From contig CM046297.1 of assembly GCA_025267735.1 (NCBI GenBank), positions 20,176,011-20,240,010 of the forward strand: a DNA stretch of 64,000 nt, given 5' to 3'. The notes beneath the pieces are model-generated. The model did not search any database. It was not told the origin of the DNA and saw only the letters and a list, made by a program, of their open reading frames with translations. Both the position numbers and the translations under genes were made by a program. The first letter of the stretch is position 1. Each line of letters starts with the position of its first letter. Positions 36,278 through 46,469 of the stretch are shown here, one piece after another. The stretch comes from Mactra quadrangularis. Lineage: Eukaryota > Mollusca > Bivalvia > Venerida > Mactridae.

Positions 36278-39200
36278 ATGAAGCAAACATGTATATCAGT
36301 TCATATCTGTTGAGAAAAGTCAATTGATTGGCATTATGATTGCATGATGATTATTGATCTTGATTATTCAGATGGAAGTTTCAGTATTATGGCAACATAA
36401 TAATTGCATGTGTCTTTCTTAATAATGTTTGAGTATGAAATTCCATCTAGAGAAATATTCCTCCACAGAATTAGACATTGTTTTGGCCCAGAGAAACAAA
36501 ATATGTAATTCTGTGCCATTTTGTTTCTGCACAGAAATCAATTATTCTGCTGCAATTCCCACCATTTTCAGGCTGGATTCCTTACCAATTTTTAAACAGG
36601 CATGTATAAATATCAAGCAAGGTTTGGGAAAATACAGACTTCCCCTTCTTACATCCCATGAAATTTTAATATTTTATTATCAATGTACAATTGTATTAAG
36701 TTATTAACATATGAGTTTTTAACAACCAAGATTTTTCACAAATCAAAAAGTAATAGTTAATTTAACCACTTCATGTTAAAGTCTTCATCCCTATTATATC
36801 ATTGCTTCTCCATGAAAGTCAACATAGGTTTAAAAGTAAGGATAAACATTTCATTTATTTTGATAGCTAAATCAATAATTTCACTTTCTCTTTAATGAAG
36901 CATACAAATTGTGTTTAAATCAAAATGGAACTGAAAAAGAAATTCAAAAATAAAAACCCTTTTCAAATAATGATTTTTAAATCGATATTAACGAGCTATT
37001 TATATCACATGGCTATATTGACCAGTGAGTGCAAAACTAGTTTAATTATATGTAAATAAAAAGGACATAGACTTGTTTTGCACTGACACATTGATTATAT
37101 TATATCAAAACAAACTGTACAGTTTTATCATTGATTTATTACTTAAAAAACTTGATTTGAATATTGACATTTCTATAAAATGATTTACCTAAGACCAATA
37201 TCGCAGATAGGCATGTAAATATCAGAAGATAAAATGTTTGTGATAGACACTTGAAATACCATCAATCACTAGCAACAAAGATTGAAGGCCTTAATTGAGT
37301 CGCACACATTACAGTAAAGTTTTTGCTCTTATAAGCAAAGGAAGAAAGTTTGAAATTTTCAAAATCCTGAAATTCTTAGTTTCATCAGATTTTACAATGA
37401 TATCAAACCCTTGCATATATAAACCCTTATAAAAGTTATCATGATGTTAAGTTCAATAGAAAGTTTTGAGCAGTTTGATAAGTGACAACTAGGCACTTTT
37501 AAAAAGTGATTTTTTTTTGTGTTAGCTGTGTTCTATGCAATTGTTTTGCACTCCAAAAATATTCAGCAACAACTTAACAAACAATTGCTCTGGAAATTGC
37601 TATGTATGCCTTTGTTTAACTGGTTTTACTTTAAATTTTACTTAAACGTGCATTAAAATGGCTTTTTATTAATCAATTTTTATTAATTTTAATAAGCAAA
37701 CATTTTGATAAAAAAAACATAGGGATATGCCATTAAAATCCACCTGAAGTGTATTAACATTGATCCATCCATGGAGAGATGTTTACTTTGTAATTTTTTA
37801 TCTAATATACTGATAAGCCTCAAGTACTTAACACTAACATTTTGATATCAGCACAATTACAGTTGAGAATTTAGTTCAATAAAGAAGTAAGTGTTTTGCA
37901 TGGCCATATAATTTACCATCTTATAGTACTGAAATGAAGCATTATCAGCAAGTTGGCTATGTTTTAACTTAAACTTAACCAGCCCTCAGGCACCTGCTAT
38001 TTTATCAACTTGAGTTTTATAACGGTTAATACCCAGACACTACTTTATAGATTATAATATTCAAATATAGACTTAATTTGAGATGGAAATATTAGCAATT
38101 CGAAGCAGTATTTGACTTTGATCAACTTACATTTTCTTGACCAATAGTTTCATTAATTGTGTTTTACAGTTACTAGGCAAAATAATGAACTTAAGCCTGA
38201 CCGTTTTGGGACTTGAAATGAGATACCTTTATAAACTAATCAATTAATTAATTCATGTGAGAGAATAAAATCATTTTAGAATAAGAAGTCATATGATACA
38301 TTGATTTTTTCATAATTATCATATTTTTATCAGGTAATATGTTCAGCAACTGATTTAACTACCCAGCTTTTTTTACCAATTAGGCCACAACAAGTTGATC
38401 ATGTGTTCTATGGATTTGCTTGCACCTTAATTTTGGCCTTTTCTACAAAATTTTTTTTTATTTCCTCGCTTGCTCGTAAAAATTTGTTCAAACCACTAAT
38501 GTTAAACTATATAAAGCAACTGAATCAAAAAAATTTTTTCTTCACTTGCTCGCCCTATTATTTTCCAGAAAAATCCGTAGAACAAACCATAAATTTGTTG
38601 TGGCCTTATTTGCTTCCAAAAAGACGCCAGCCAACTTCATACAGTATGAAAACCAACATTATTGCCCAATTTTCCTGATCGACACCATGCACGGTTTCAA
38701 ACCACATATATGTTTTCTTATACATGTACATCAAGTGAAAACTATCTATTCATGTAGTTTACAGATGAACTCCTAAAATAACATTATCTCATAATGTTTT
38801 TTGTTTGCAAATGTACAAACATGTATGTATACTTTTATTTTTCTACTTATTTATTTATTTATTTATTCGCATTTAAAAACCATGTTGTATTACTTTGACC
38901 ATGGAGAGGATAAGTATAGGCATTATATGCCTGTTATCCAATCCAATTTATAGAATAAAATATGTATTAAATGAAACCACATAAGACATTACATGTATAA
39001 TACAATACACTGTAGTTTCTTAGGTGGATAAGGACTGACGACTTTGGTACATTGATTTACATTACATCACAATAACAAGCAATATGATAAATAAATCAAA
39101 ATTATCAGAAATCAATATAATAATTATTGTATTATTGGGTTTAATCAAAATGAACAAGAAAACTGATGTAATGATAATAAATATCTTCAGTAAAAAAGAA

Positions 39201-39884
39201 TTATTTACATAAAATTAGATAAATATATGTCAGCAGAAGTTTAAAATTATATTTATAATGTATTGCTCAATGGAAATATACATGTATATATATATATAGA
39301 AATTATTATATTTATATTATATAAAAATTAGCCAAGGTATGTATTCAAGTACAGTACATTGTATAAGGATAACAAAAATGAAATAATCCTCTTATTTCCA
39401 TGAAATACAAATTAAGTTTTATGACTTGCCAACAACAGCTAAGTACAAATGTATGAGTGTTTTGGATTAGGGCTGTTCCCTTAAACCTGATAACTACTTG
39501 TATGTAAATATATTTTGACAAAAAAAGTTAATTATAAGAAATATTATATGGTATTCATACCTTTTTTATTTTTTCTATATTGACACTAGCCCTATGACCC
39601 TACTGCAACTCCTCAGACTTAACAAGGTATCTCTAAGCTTTCTGTTTTAGTTCCAAATTGAGATACAAATTCTGAAGATGGTAGAAATCTGAAATTAGTC
39701 ATACAATAAATCATTATTTTTTACTGCAAAGAAAGTAAAAAATTAGCATTGAAGATAATATACTTCTCAATTTCAACCAAAGAAAGATTTTAAAAAATAG
39801 TTTATAATACTGAAGTAATTTATTTTAGCTTGATTGTAAATCATGTTCCTACAACCTAGAATAATCACTTTCAATTGCCCTTAC
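36278..39884. other. long intron of the minus-strand gene, no gene seen
   Basis: AT-rich. Frames at 36429-36707 and 38403-38776 have no family features. A TTTA microsatellite lies at 38849-38873. If the 40477 donor is right, this is intron 1 of the minus-strand gene. Confidence 0.45.
38849..38873. repeat. (TTTA)n microsatellite
   Basis: Five to six tandem TTTA units ending TTTATTCGC. Confidence 0.85.
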
Positions 39885-40010
39885 TGGTCCACCACAACTG
39901 GGCTAGAAAAAATGGGGTAGGTTTTTTATGGGATTTGAATCAACACAGAGATGGTTATCCAATTATTATAAGTCCAACATCGTAACCACTCGGCCACCCT
40001 CACTACTTGA
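39885..40010 (-). mobile_element. SINE family 1
   Basis: On the minus strand GGGTGGCCGAGTGGTTACGA begins the tRNA-like head, then TTGATTCAAATCCCAT is the B box. It is similar to 63236-63420. Confidence 0.65.
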
Positions 40011-40476
40011 TGCATTAAAAGGATCTTCTATCAAAGTTCTTATCATTTTAACAACTGAGCTCATTACATTAAAAGTGTGATGCAGTGTGGAAGCAACCTG
40101 AAGGAGGACAGTGGAGATGTATAGGCCCTGGTCACTGTCAGATGGTGTCCACACATATTATCATCTAATAAAAGAATACAGCCAGCAAATGAAGATGTTG
40201 TTACTACAATCTTTTTTGAAAGTTATTTTGATAAATTATTGATCAAAAAAGAGAAAGTATTTGATAACGTAAATCTCATCAAGAAACCATGGGTCGAAAT
40301 TATTTGGGTACGAATACAATGATTAAAGATTCTAAGGCAGTGTGGTCAGTTAATGTAGTAAGAACCATTAGAATCATTTAAGCTCAATATTCGAAACAAT
40401 ATTTAATTCAAAGTTTGACCAGAAATAGATTTAAACTACAAAAGAAAATAAAAAATAACGTTACAGTTGCTCTTAC

Positions 40477-40560
40477 CGTACTTGGTTGCCTAGCACGCGA
40501 ACTCTGACAGTGTTTACTTCCTTTACCTACTGAAGAGCTTCAATGTCAGGGGTGATATCA
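40477..40560 (-). other. probable non-coding first exon and promoter of the minus-strand gene
   Basis: On the minus strand the sequence reads CCAAGTACG followed by the donor GTAAGAGC at 40476. It would splice to the acceptor at 34104 across a 6.4-kb intron. The exon start is not determined; the upper limit given is approximate. It lies about 4.3 kb from the candidate ANKIB1 first exon, in divergent orientation. Confidence 0.4.
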
Positions 40561-41004
40561 ACGTTATTTGCGGTTCTGGCTAAAATCACGTTTGCCGTAA
40601 CTAAAGTTACTACTAGTTATGTCTATGGTATAAATTGACTTTATAATGATTATAATATTGTTCCTACCACTATTATTCCAAAGCGATATGACAAAGTACA
40701 TATCATAATATAAAAAATAGTGACTAATACATGGAATTAAAACACGGTTTTTAAGAAAAAAAATCAGTGTCCCATTTGTACACATACGGCCTAACTGATA
40801 TTTTCATCTTCTAGTTATAGAATAACAGTGTCCAAGTTAAAGACAGACGCTACAAGTCTTTAGTTATCCTGTTATTATTATTTTGTAATTTTTTAAGTCG
40901 ATAAAAAAACCCACGAAGAATGAGTTAAGTGGCCTAGTGAAATTATTATATGTATTTTTTCACAGAAATTAAGGTTCATATAGTTTATACGTGTTTTTAA
41001 TTTC

Positions 41005-41265
41005 ATCACTCTATCTCTCTTTTCTCGTGCCACACCTTTCTCCTTCCTTTCTCTTAATTGCTACTTGCTTAAATGCCTTTCGACCTCTATTTCCTGTCAT
41101 TTATCTTATTGCCTTTATAATCTTTCACCCGTTCCTCCCTACTCTCTCCCTCAATCTGTCTCTAGATCTAGATTGCCCTCCTTTTCCGTCTTTTCCTTAT
41201 TTCCCGTGACGTCTGTTCGATCCTCTATTTCACTCCTTCTCTCTCCCTTCTCGTTTTTTAGAGCA
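41005..41265 (+). repeat. pyrimidine-rich low-complexity tract
   Basis: About 260 bases dominated by C and T (TCTCTCTTTTCTCGTGCC and similar). It produces open frames of 70-72 codons rich in L, F, P and S, which are composition artefacts. Confidence 0.8.
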
Positions 41266-41746
41266 GCTAAGAGATAATAATGATATGTAAGCTCTGTTTA
41301 GAAATGAACTCTTTGATAAAGTAACTCGGTCAGGCCAGGATCGATCCACCTAGTGCACGTGTCCCACCTTGCCTCAGATATACCTACATTGTATATATAA
41401 AAGAACATAATTTCGGCTCTATCAAAGCATGGACCCTATACAAGTATATATAGAGTCCTTGATCAAAGCGATATTAACTTGACTTAAAGATAAATTTATT
41501 ATAAAATCATTCATCCGATCATTTGAAACACACCATATGAGGTATGAGTATAATCAAGACTGCATACACCACTCGTATGGTATGTTCAAGACCGTCGACA
41601 GTTAAATTACCACATAGTAACAGCTACATGTAGCCTTTAAAACGGAGACCTAAATTTTGGTTATTATGTTTTACAGTTTACTCACGAGAAACCTCGGCGT
41701 ATTAAATGACAAACTGACATGTGACGTACATTCGCATAACTAGTTG

Positions 41747-41833
41747 CCGGTTCAATTACCCTAAACGTTTCAAAACGTTCCGTAATGTTACATTTGAATC
41801 TCCTCGGCCATTCGCTGCGAATAATCTTATCTT
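41747..41833. repeat. left arm of a 2-kb inverted repeat (empty-site arm)
   Basis: It starts CCGGTTCAATTACCC, passes AAAACGTTCCGTAATG and ends CGGCCATTCGCTGCGAATAA. The reverse complement is found at 43488-43722, where two foldback elements interrupt it. Confidence 0.8.
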
Positions 41834-41842
41834 ATGAACAAA

Positions 41843-41931
41843 TATACGATCGTTAAGACAATGAGTGATGTTTCACAATTTATGGACTAAAAAACGAAAC
41901 ATCACTCGATCATTGCCTAAGCGATCGTATA
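41843..41931. repeat. inverted repeat abutting the retrotransposon 5' end
   Basis: TATACGATCGTTAAGACAAT and on to GTGATGTTTC (41843-41874) pair with GAAACATCACTC and on to GCGATCGTATA (41895-41931), apart from a 4-base GATC insertion and a few mismatches. The spacer is about 20 bases. Confidence 0.8.
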
Positions 41932-43020
41932 TGTGGATGTAATTTACTTGGACTTCAAGACAGCTTTCGACAAAGTCCCTCACCAACGCCTTCTCAAAAA
42001 AATATTTGAACATGGGATAGAAGGGAGATTATACCATTGGATCAAAGACTTCCTTAGTAACAGACGTCAACGAGTAACTGTCAATGGATGCCAATCAGGG
42101 TGGGACTCAGTAATAAGTGGTGTCCCTCAGGGTTCGGTACTAGGACCGGTGCTCTTCCTTATATACATTAACGACTTACCTAACAATATCTCAAGTAACA
42201 CTCATTTATTTGCTGATGACACCAAAATCTGTAGAACTATACAAAAAATTGAGGATAGTACAATGCTTCAAGATGATATATTCGAAGCTTGCAACTGGGC
42301 AAATGAATGGCAACTAACTTTCAACACTAAAAATGTAAATACATGAAAATAGGGCACAAAAAACCCAGTAACCACTACTATATAAAAGATAACTCAAACA
42401 ACATAAACCTTATTCAAGAAGTATTTGAAGAAAAAGACTTAGGTGTACATTTTGATCCCAAACTAAACTTTCAAGAACATGTCAATAAAAAAGTCCTACT
42501 AGCAAATAGAAACTTAGGTCTTATAGCAAAAACTTTTTCCTATATGTCAAAAGACATGTTTCTGAGTCTATATAAATCTATTGTTAGACCTCATCTCGAA
42601 TACATCACACCTGTCTGGTCACCCAGATTTATAAAAGAACAAAAAATTATTGAAAGTGTACAAAGGAGAGCTACCAGGCTTGTCAAAGGTTTGTCGGACA
42701 AAACCTACCCAGAAAGATTAAAAACACTTGGAATCCCTAGTTTAGAATACAGAAGACACCGGTCTGACATGATACAGACATACAAAATCTTCCACAATAT
42801 CGACAAAATTGAAAAGAGTAAATTATTTCCTTTACCACCTGAAAATAGAATGAACACAAGAGGCAATTCATTCAAAATTTTCAAAAACCGTTGTCAAAAT
42901 GAAGTTATGAAACACTCATATAGCCAGAGGGTTGTAGATCCTTGGAATAATCTCCCACAATCAATTGTCAATGCGCCTTCTCTAAATTCCTTCAAACAAG
43001 GACTGGACTGGAGGACCTGA
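41931..43020 (+). pseudogene. 5'-truncated, frameshifted non-LTR retrotransposon reverse transcriptase (CR1/jockey-like)
   Basis: The frame at 41933-42346 carries reverse-transcriptase motifs DFKTAFDKVPHQRLL, SGVPQGSVLGPVLFLIYIND and the catalytic FADD. A second frame, 42343-43020, carries the thumb and C-terminal region (GVHFDPKLNFQEHV, SIVRPHLEYITPVW, RRATRLV, and the closing RVVDPWNNLP). The two are offset by one base in an A-rich stretch near 42330, so the copy is broken. The endonuclease domain, ORF1 and the fingers of the RT are missing, typical of 5' truncation during target-primed insertion. About 200 bases of 3' UTR-like sequence follow. This is a dead copy, not a host gene. Confidence 0.9.
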
Positions 43021-43511
43021 CAAATTCCGACCTAAATGTTTAAGTTTTCATTAAATTTCTCTACCCAATATGTAAGTCGTTACAAGTGATCAGAAAGTAC
43101 ATTTATGAAAGACATGTACATAATTTTAAAATATAGTGTTGCTGTTTTTTCTAACATGAACTGTGTACATAGTGTTTTTAGTGTTAACAATAGTGTTTTT
43201 ATAAGTGATGCCACCGGAACACCAACAACAAACAAGTGTTAAACTATACCAATAATTACAAATGAAAGTTTAAGTATATGAATTTACTAACGAAGAACAA
43301 AAAAGAACTTAAAAATAATATCTCTCTTGAGAATTCAACATAGAAACAGCAAAATAAAACTGCCAATTAGAAACTTGATAGTTTATTTGGGTTGACCGAC
43401 CCAAATCCGGCAGTCAAACATTATGAACATTGTGAACATATTTTTTTAGTTCAACACCGGTAGTTTCAAAATTGCGTCTAAATTTGTCCGAGATTATTCG
43501 CAGCGAATGGC

Positions 43512-43569
43512 CATTCTCGTACCAAGAGTCTAGTATTGAGAATCCTACTAGACTCCGGGTACGAGAATG
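43512..43569. mobile_element. foldback MITE, copy 3, with 10-bp target duplication
   Basis: The arms are 24 bases, CATTCTCGTACC... and ...GGTACGAGAATG, with two mismatches. The direct repeat GCGAATGGCC lies immediately on both sides. The uninterrupted site is visible at 41812-41830 on the other strand. Confidence 0.88.
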
Positions 43570-43595
43570 CGAATGGCCGACGAGTTCCAAATGTA

Positions 43596-43670
43596 TATTC
43601 TCGTTCCCAGAGCCTAGTAAGATTCTCGATACTAGCGAGAATCTTGATAACCTCGGGGTATACGAGAATG
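43596..43670. mobile_element. foldback MITE, copy 4, with 9-bp target duplication
   Basis: It runs from TATTCTCGTTCCC to GGTATACGAGAATG with an inner GATTCTCGATACTAGCGAGAATC-like hairpin. CAAATGTAT is repeated directly on both sides. The empty site, with CAAATGTA, is preserved in the left arm at about 41790. Confidence 0.85.
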
Positions 43671-43927
43671 CAAATGTATCGTTACAGAACGTTTTGGAAC
43701 TTTAGGGGTAATTGAACAGGCTACAGAATTAATCAAGATCTAGATAATTTCTGGGTACGAGAACGACATGGGAAAAAGTCGAAAGAATTTTTTTCCTCAT
43801 CATTTTTTGACTCTCAAATTTCGTAAATTTTGAAGAATTAACTTTAAAAATGCGAATGCAAGATTGAAGGAATTGACAAGGGAGACGAAAATGTTAGTGT
43901 ATTTTTTATAATAATGCTCATACATAT

Positions 43928-43944
43928 AACCCCCCCCCCCCCCC
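43928..43944. repeat. homopolymer C run
   Basis: Seventeen consecutive C followed by a short A run. Length is likely to be unreliable in the assembly. Confidence 0.9.
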
Positions 43945-44168
43945 AAAAAAAACCCCATACTTTTTCAAGAGTGATCGAGCCTTAAGTTATTTTACGAAAA
44001 AAAGATTTTAATATACTTTTGAACTGCTAAAACAAATTTGTTTTAGCCGCGGCTCTGCATCAAAATTTAACGATACGTTCATGAATTTCATGAGCTTGTA
44101 ATTCATTTCCTTTTTTGTCTAAAAAAGAAACACTCGATCAGCTAGAATTGCATCACCATAATTTAATA

Positions 44169-44243
44169 CATTCTCATACCTAGAGGTTATCAATACTCTC
44201 GATCAAGTATCGAGAATCTTGACAGCCTCTGGGTACAAGAATG
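44169..44243. mobile_element. foldback MITE, copy 5
   Basis: It runs from CATTCTCATACCTAGAGG to CCTCTGGGTACAAGAATG with an inner ACTCTCGATCAAGTATCGAGA hairpin. TTTAATAC is found directly on both sides, offset by a few bases on the right. Confidence 0.78.
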
Positions 44244-44759
44244 GGTTTAATACGGACAGACATTGACTTTTTTATAAGAAGAAAATTATGATTAACCAGG
44301 CAAGTGCATGTATGCGCGTTTCAAAGTGCTCAGATTTGTACCTTTGACATATAAAAATTAAAAAAATTCCACTAAGTATTTCACAATCTTATTATGACAG
44401 GAATGATACTGATTATTGCCTTTAATGCTATTGTTCTTTGTGTCCGATATATATATATATATCAAGACTTCAAATAACCTTTTACAGTGCTTGTTCAAAC
44501 TTACTTGATACATGTATAGTCGATCTGCAAGAACAGAATTTTGCTATTTTTATAAGATTAGTGACTATTTTAAACGCATCAATTGAAATTTGAAATTACT
44601 ATCATGTTTATTTTAGAATTAAACTGATTTCTTTTCACTTTGATCCATAAATTTCTAAATAAACCCACCTAAATACATGTAGACGTGTAAATGAGGCAAT
44701 TTTTACGGTGGTCAAATTGATTTGACAGATTATTATTACTTTGAAATGTTCCCCATTCA

Positions 44760-44894
44760 TGCGGGATATCTCGGCTTTTAATGCGGAAGTTGTCTATTTC
44801 CCATCATGCATCTATGAAAACAGAGAAAGGAAAAATCAGTACTTTGTTCACAAAATGATTAATTTTCGATGATTATTTGGCCTCGATTACTGTA
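44760..44894 (+). promoter_or_regulatory. candidate ANKIB1 promoter and non-coding first exon
   Basis: A GCGGAAGT ETS-like site and TTTCCCATCATGCA lie at 44784-44812, followed 80 bases later by a donor-like GTGAGT at 44895. ANKIB1's start-codon exon has a 5' splice acceptor, so a non-coding exon must lie upstream. This is the best candidate I see but it is not proven. Confidence 0.3.
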
Positions 44895-46469
44895 GTGAGT
44901 TTATATATTCTATATAAAACATTTAAACAACCCTATGAAATTATTCGGACCAAAACTTTTCGCCCCAGTCCGACAGAATGAGTTTTTCTAAGGTGTTAAA
45001 TTCGTGTCTGAAAATTCCTCATTCTCATGAATTGAATGTTAGTCACATTTACGTTCCATTGTTGTCGCAGAATGACACTTGTGTCGAAGTTGTCTATGTG
45101 GTTTCTTGTCTTTATTGAACCCTATTATTTGCATAAGTATAGAGAATTAAGTAATCACATCATTTGTTATGTCTCAAAATTATGCAAGTTTTTACATGGG
45201 TCTGGGACACTGACCCAGATTTTCTGAAATTCCTGAATGTTTGGCACCAGTTGCTGACATTTGAGAATTTTTGGGGGGTTCTAAATTTCTGAGATTTTTT
45301 GCATATTTCTAAAATGTTGAATTTGCTCTGTCTAAAAACCATGAATTACCTCTTTATCTAACCTGCAATCAGCAGACTATGTACAGAGACTCACAGAACA
45401 AGATGAGTGCCAGACAATTAAGTTTCAGTTCCATTCCATTAGGATCAGCTTGTTAGTTATGTGCTGGTTGTTTATTGGTTGTTTTTCTCCTTTTCTGCAC
45501 TTTAGTTTGTCTGACAGCAACATTGATTAATTTTTATAAGCTTGTACAACTACAAATATTACCTAACTAGGATTAGTAGGAAGATGGTTCCACGGTGTTC
45601 CCTGCAAATTTAAGTTACCAAAAGTTGTATGCTGATATGTTAATAAATAGTTTTGATCCAGTCAATGATATAATATAATAGAGAATAGGTTTTGCACTTT
45701 TTTTTTATCACACTATCAGTACCCCCTTGGTGGATTGAGTAGCTGAGGGGCCTGGTAGCTTACTTTTTACTAACACCCCACGCATGGCCATAATAGTCAA
45801 TAATGACTGATAGCCATTATCGAAGAAGAAGAATGTTAATTTTTATCCTGTGAATATTATCATTTCACTGAACAGATATGATGTGTTGTAAACAATTTGT
45901 TGTGAGGACTGTGACTTAAAAATGATTTGACAGGGCCGTCGCCAGCTTTTGAAAAGTGGTCCGGCCATTGATCGTGAAGGAGAGAGTACGAGAGGGGTTC
46001 TCCCTCGGAAGGGGGGTCCGGGGGACCTCCCCCGGGAAAAAAATTGAAATTCTTCTGCCCCTATGTGGGATTTTATTGCATCTGGAGACGATTATTTTTC
46101 ATTTTGAATGTCAGCAATTTATGAAATATACAACTATCTCGACCCTTCAGTGAGTCTCATCAGGCGGTGGCATCAAACCTACACGACGACTGAAAACTTC
46201 TTTTAACTGGATTTTTTGACCAAATGTACGCTGAGGAAACTTAAAAGTCTTAGGCTGATTTTGTAACGAAGGAATATCCATTATTATGACAACGTAAATT
46301 TCAAAATTAAGAATGAGCAGTTCCGGCCTTTCAAGCATATTTATTCTTACAGTGTCTGTCGGAATGTTGTTTGCTAATATACACATAAAGAAAATAACAA
46401 CCAAACTATTGTTTCCAAAATATATACTTAACATGTATACCGCTCTGTTAATTCATTAATTCTTTAATT

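Larger units (their letters stand above)
43488..43722. repeat. right arm of the 2-kb inverted repeat, interrupted by two foldback insertions
   Basis: From GATTATTCGCAGCGAATGG to GGGGTAATTGAAC it is the reverse complement of 41747-41833. Removing the two insertions and one copy of each target duplication restores collinearity. Confidence 0.8.

Noticed and set aside
38403..38776. Overlapping plus-strand frames rich in F and L
   Set aside because: AT-rich intronic sequence; no splice or domain support.
42343..43020. 225-codon frame considered as a host gene
   Set aside because: It is the C-terminal part of a non-LTR reverse transcriptase, continuous with the RT motifs in the preceding frame.
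43928..43944. Poly-C tract as a regulatory signal
   Set aside because: Isolated homopolymer with no conserved context; length may be an assembly artefact.
46147..46434. Minus-strand frame of 95 codons
   Set aside because: It lies inside the 4.17-kb repeat element and shows no family features. Its hydrophobic start is composition-driven.
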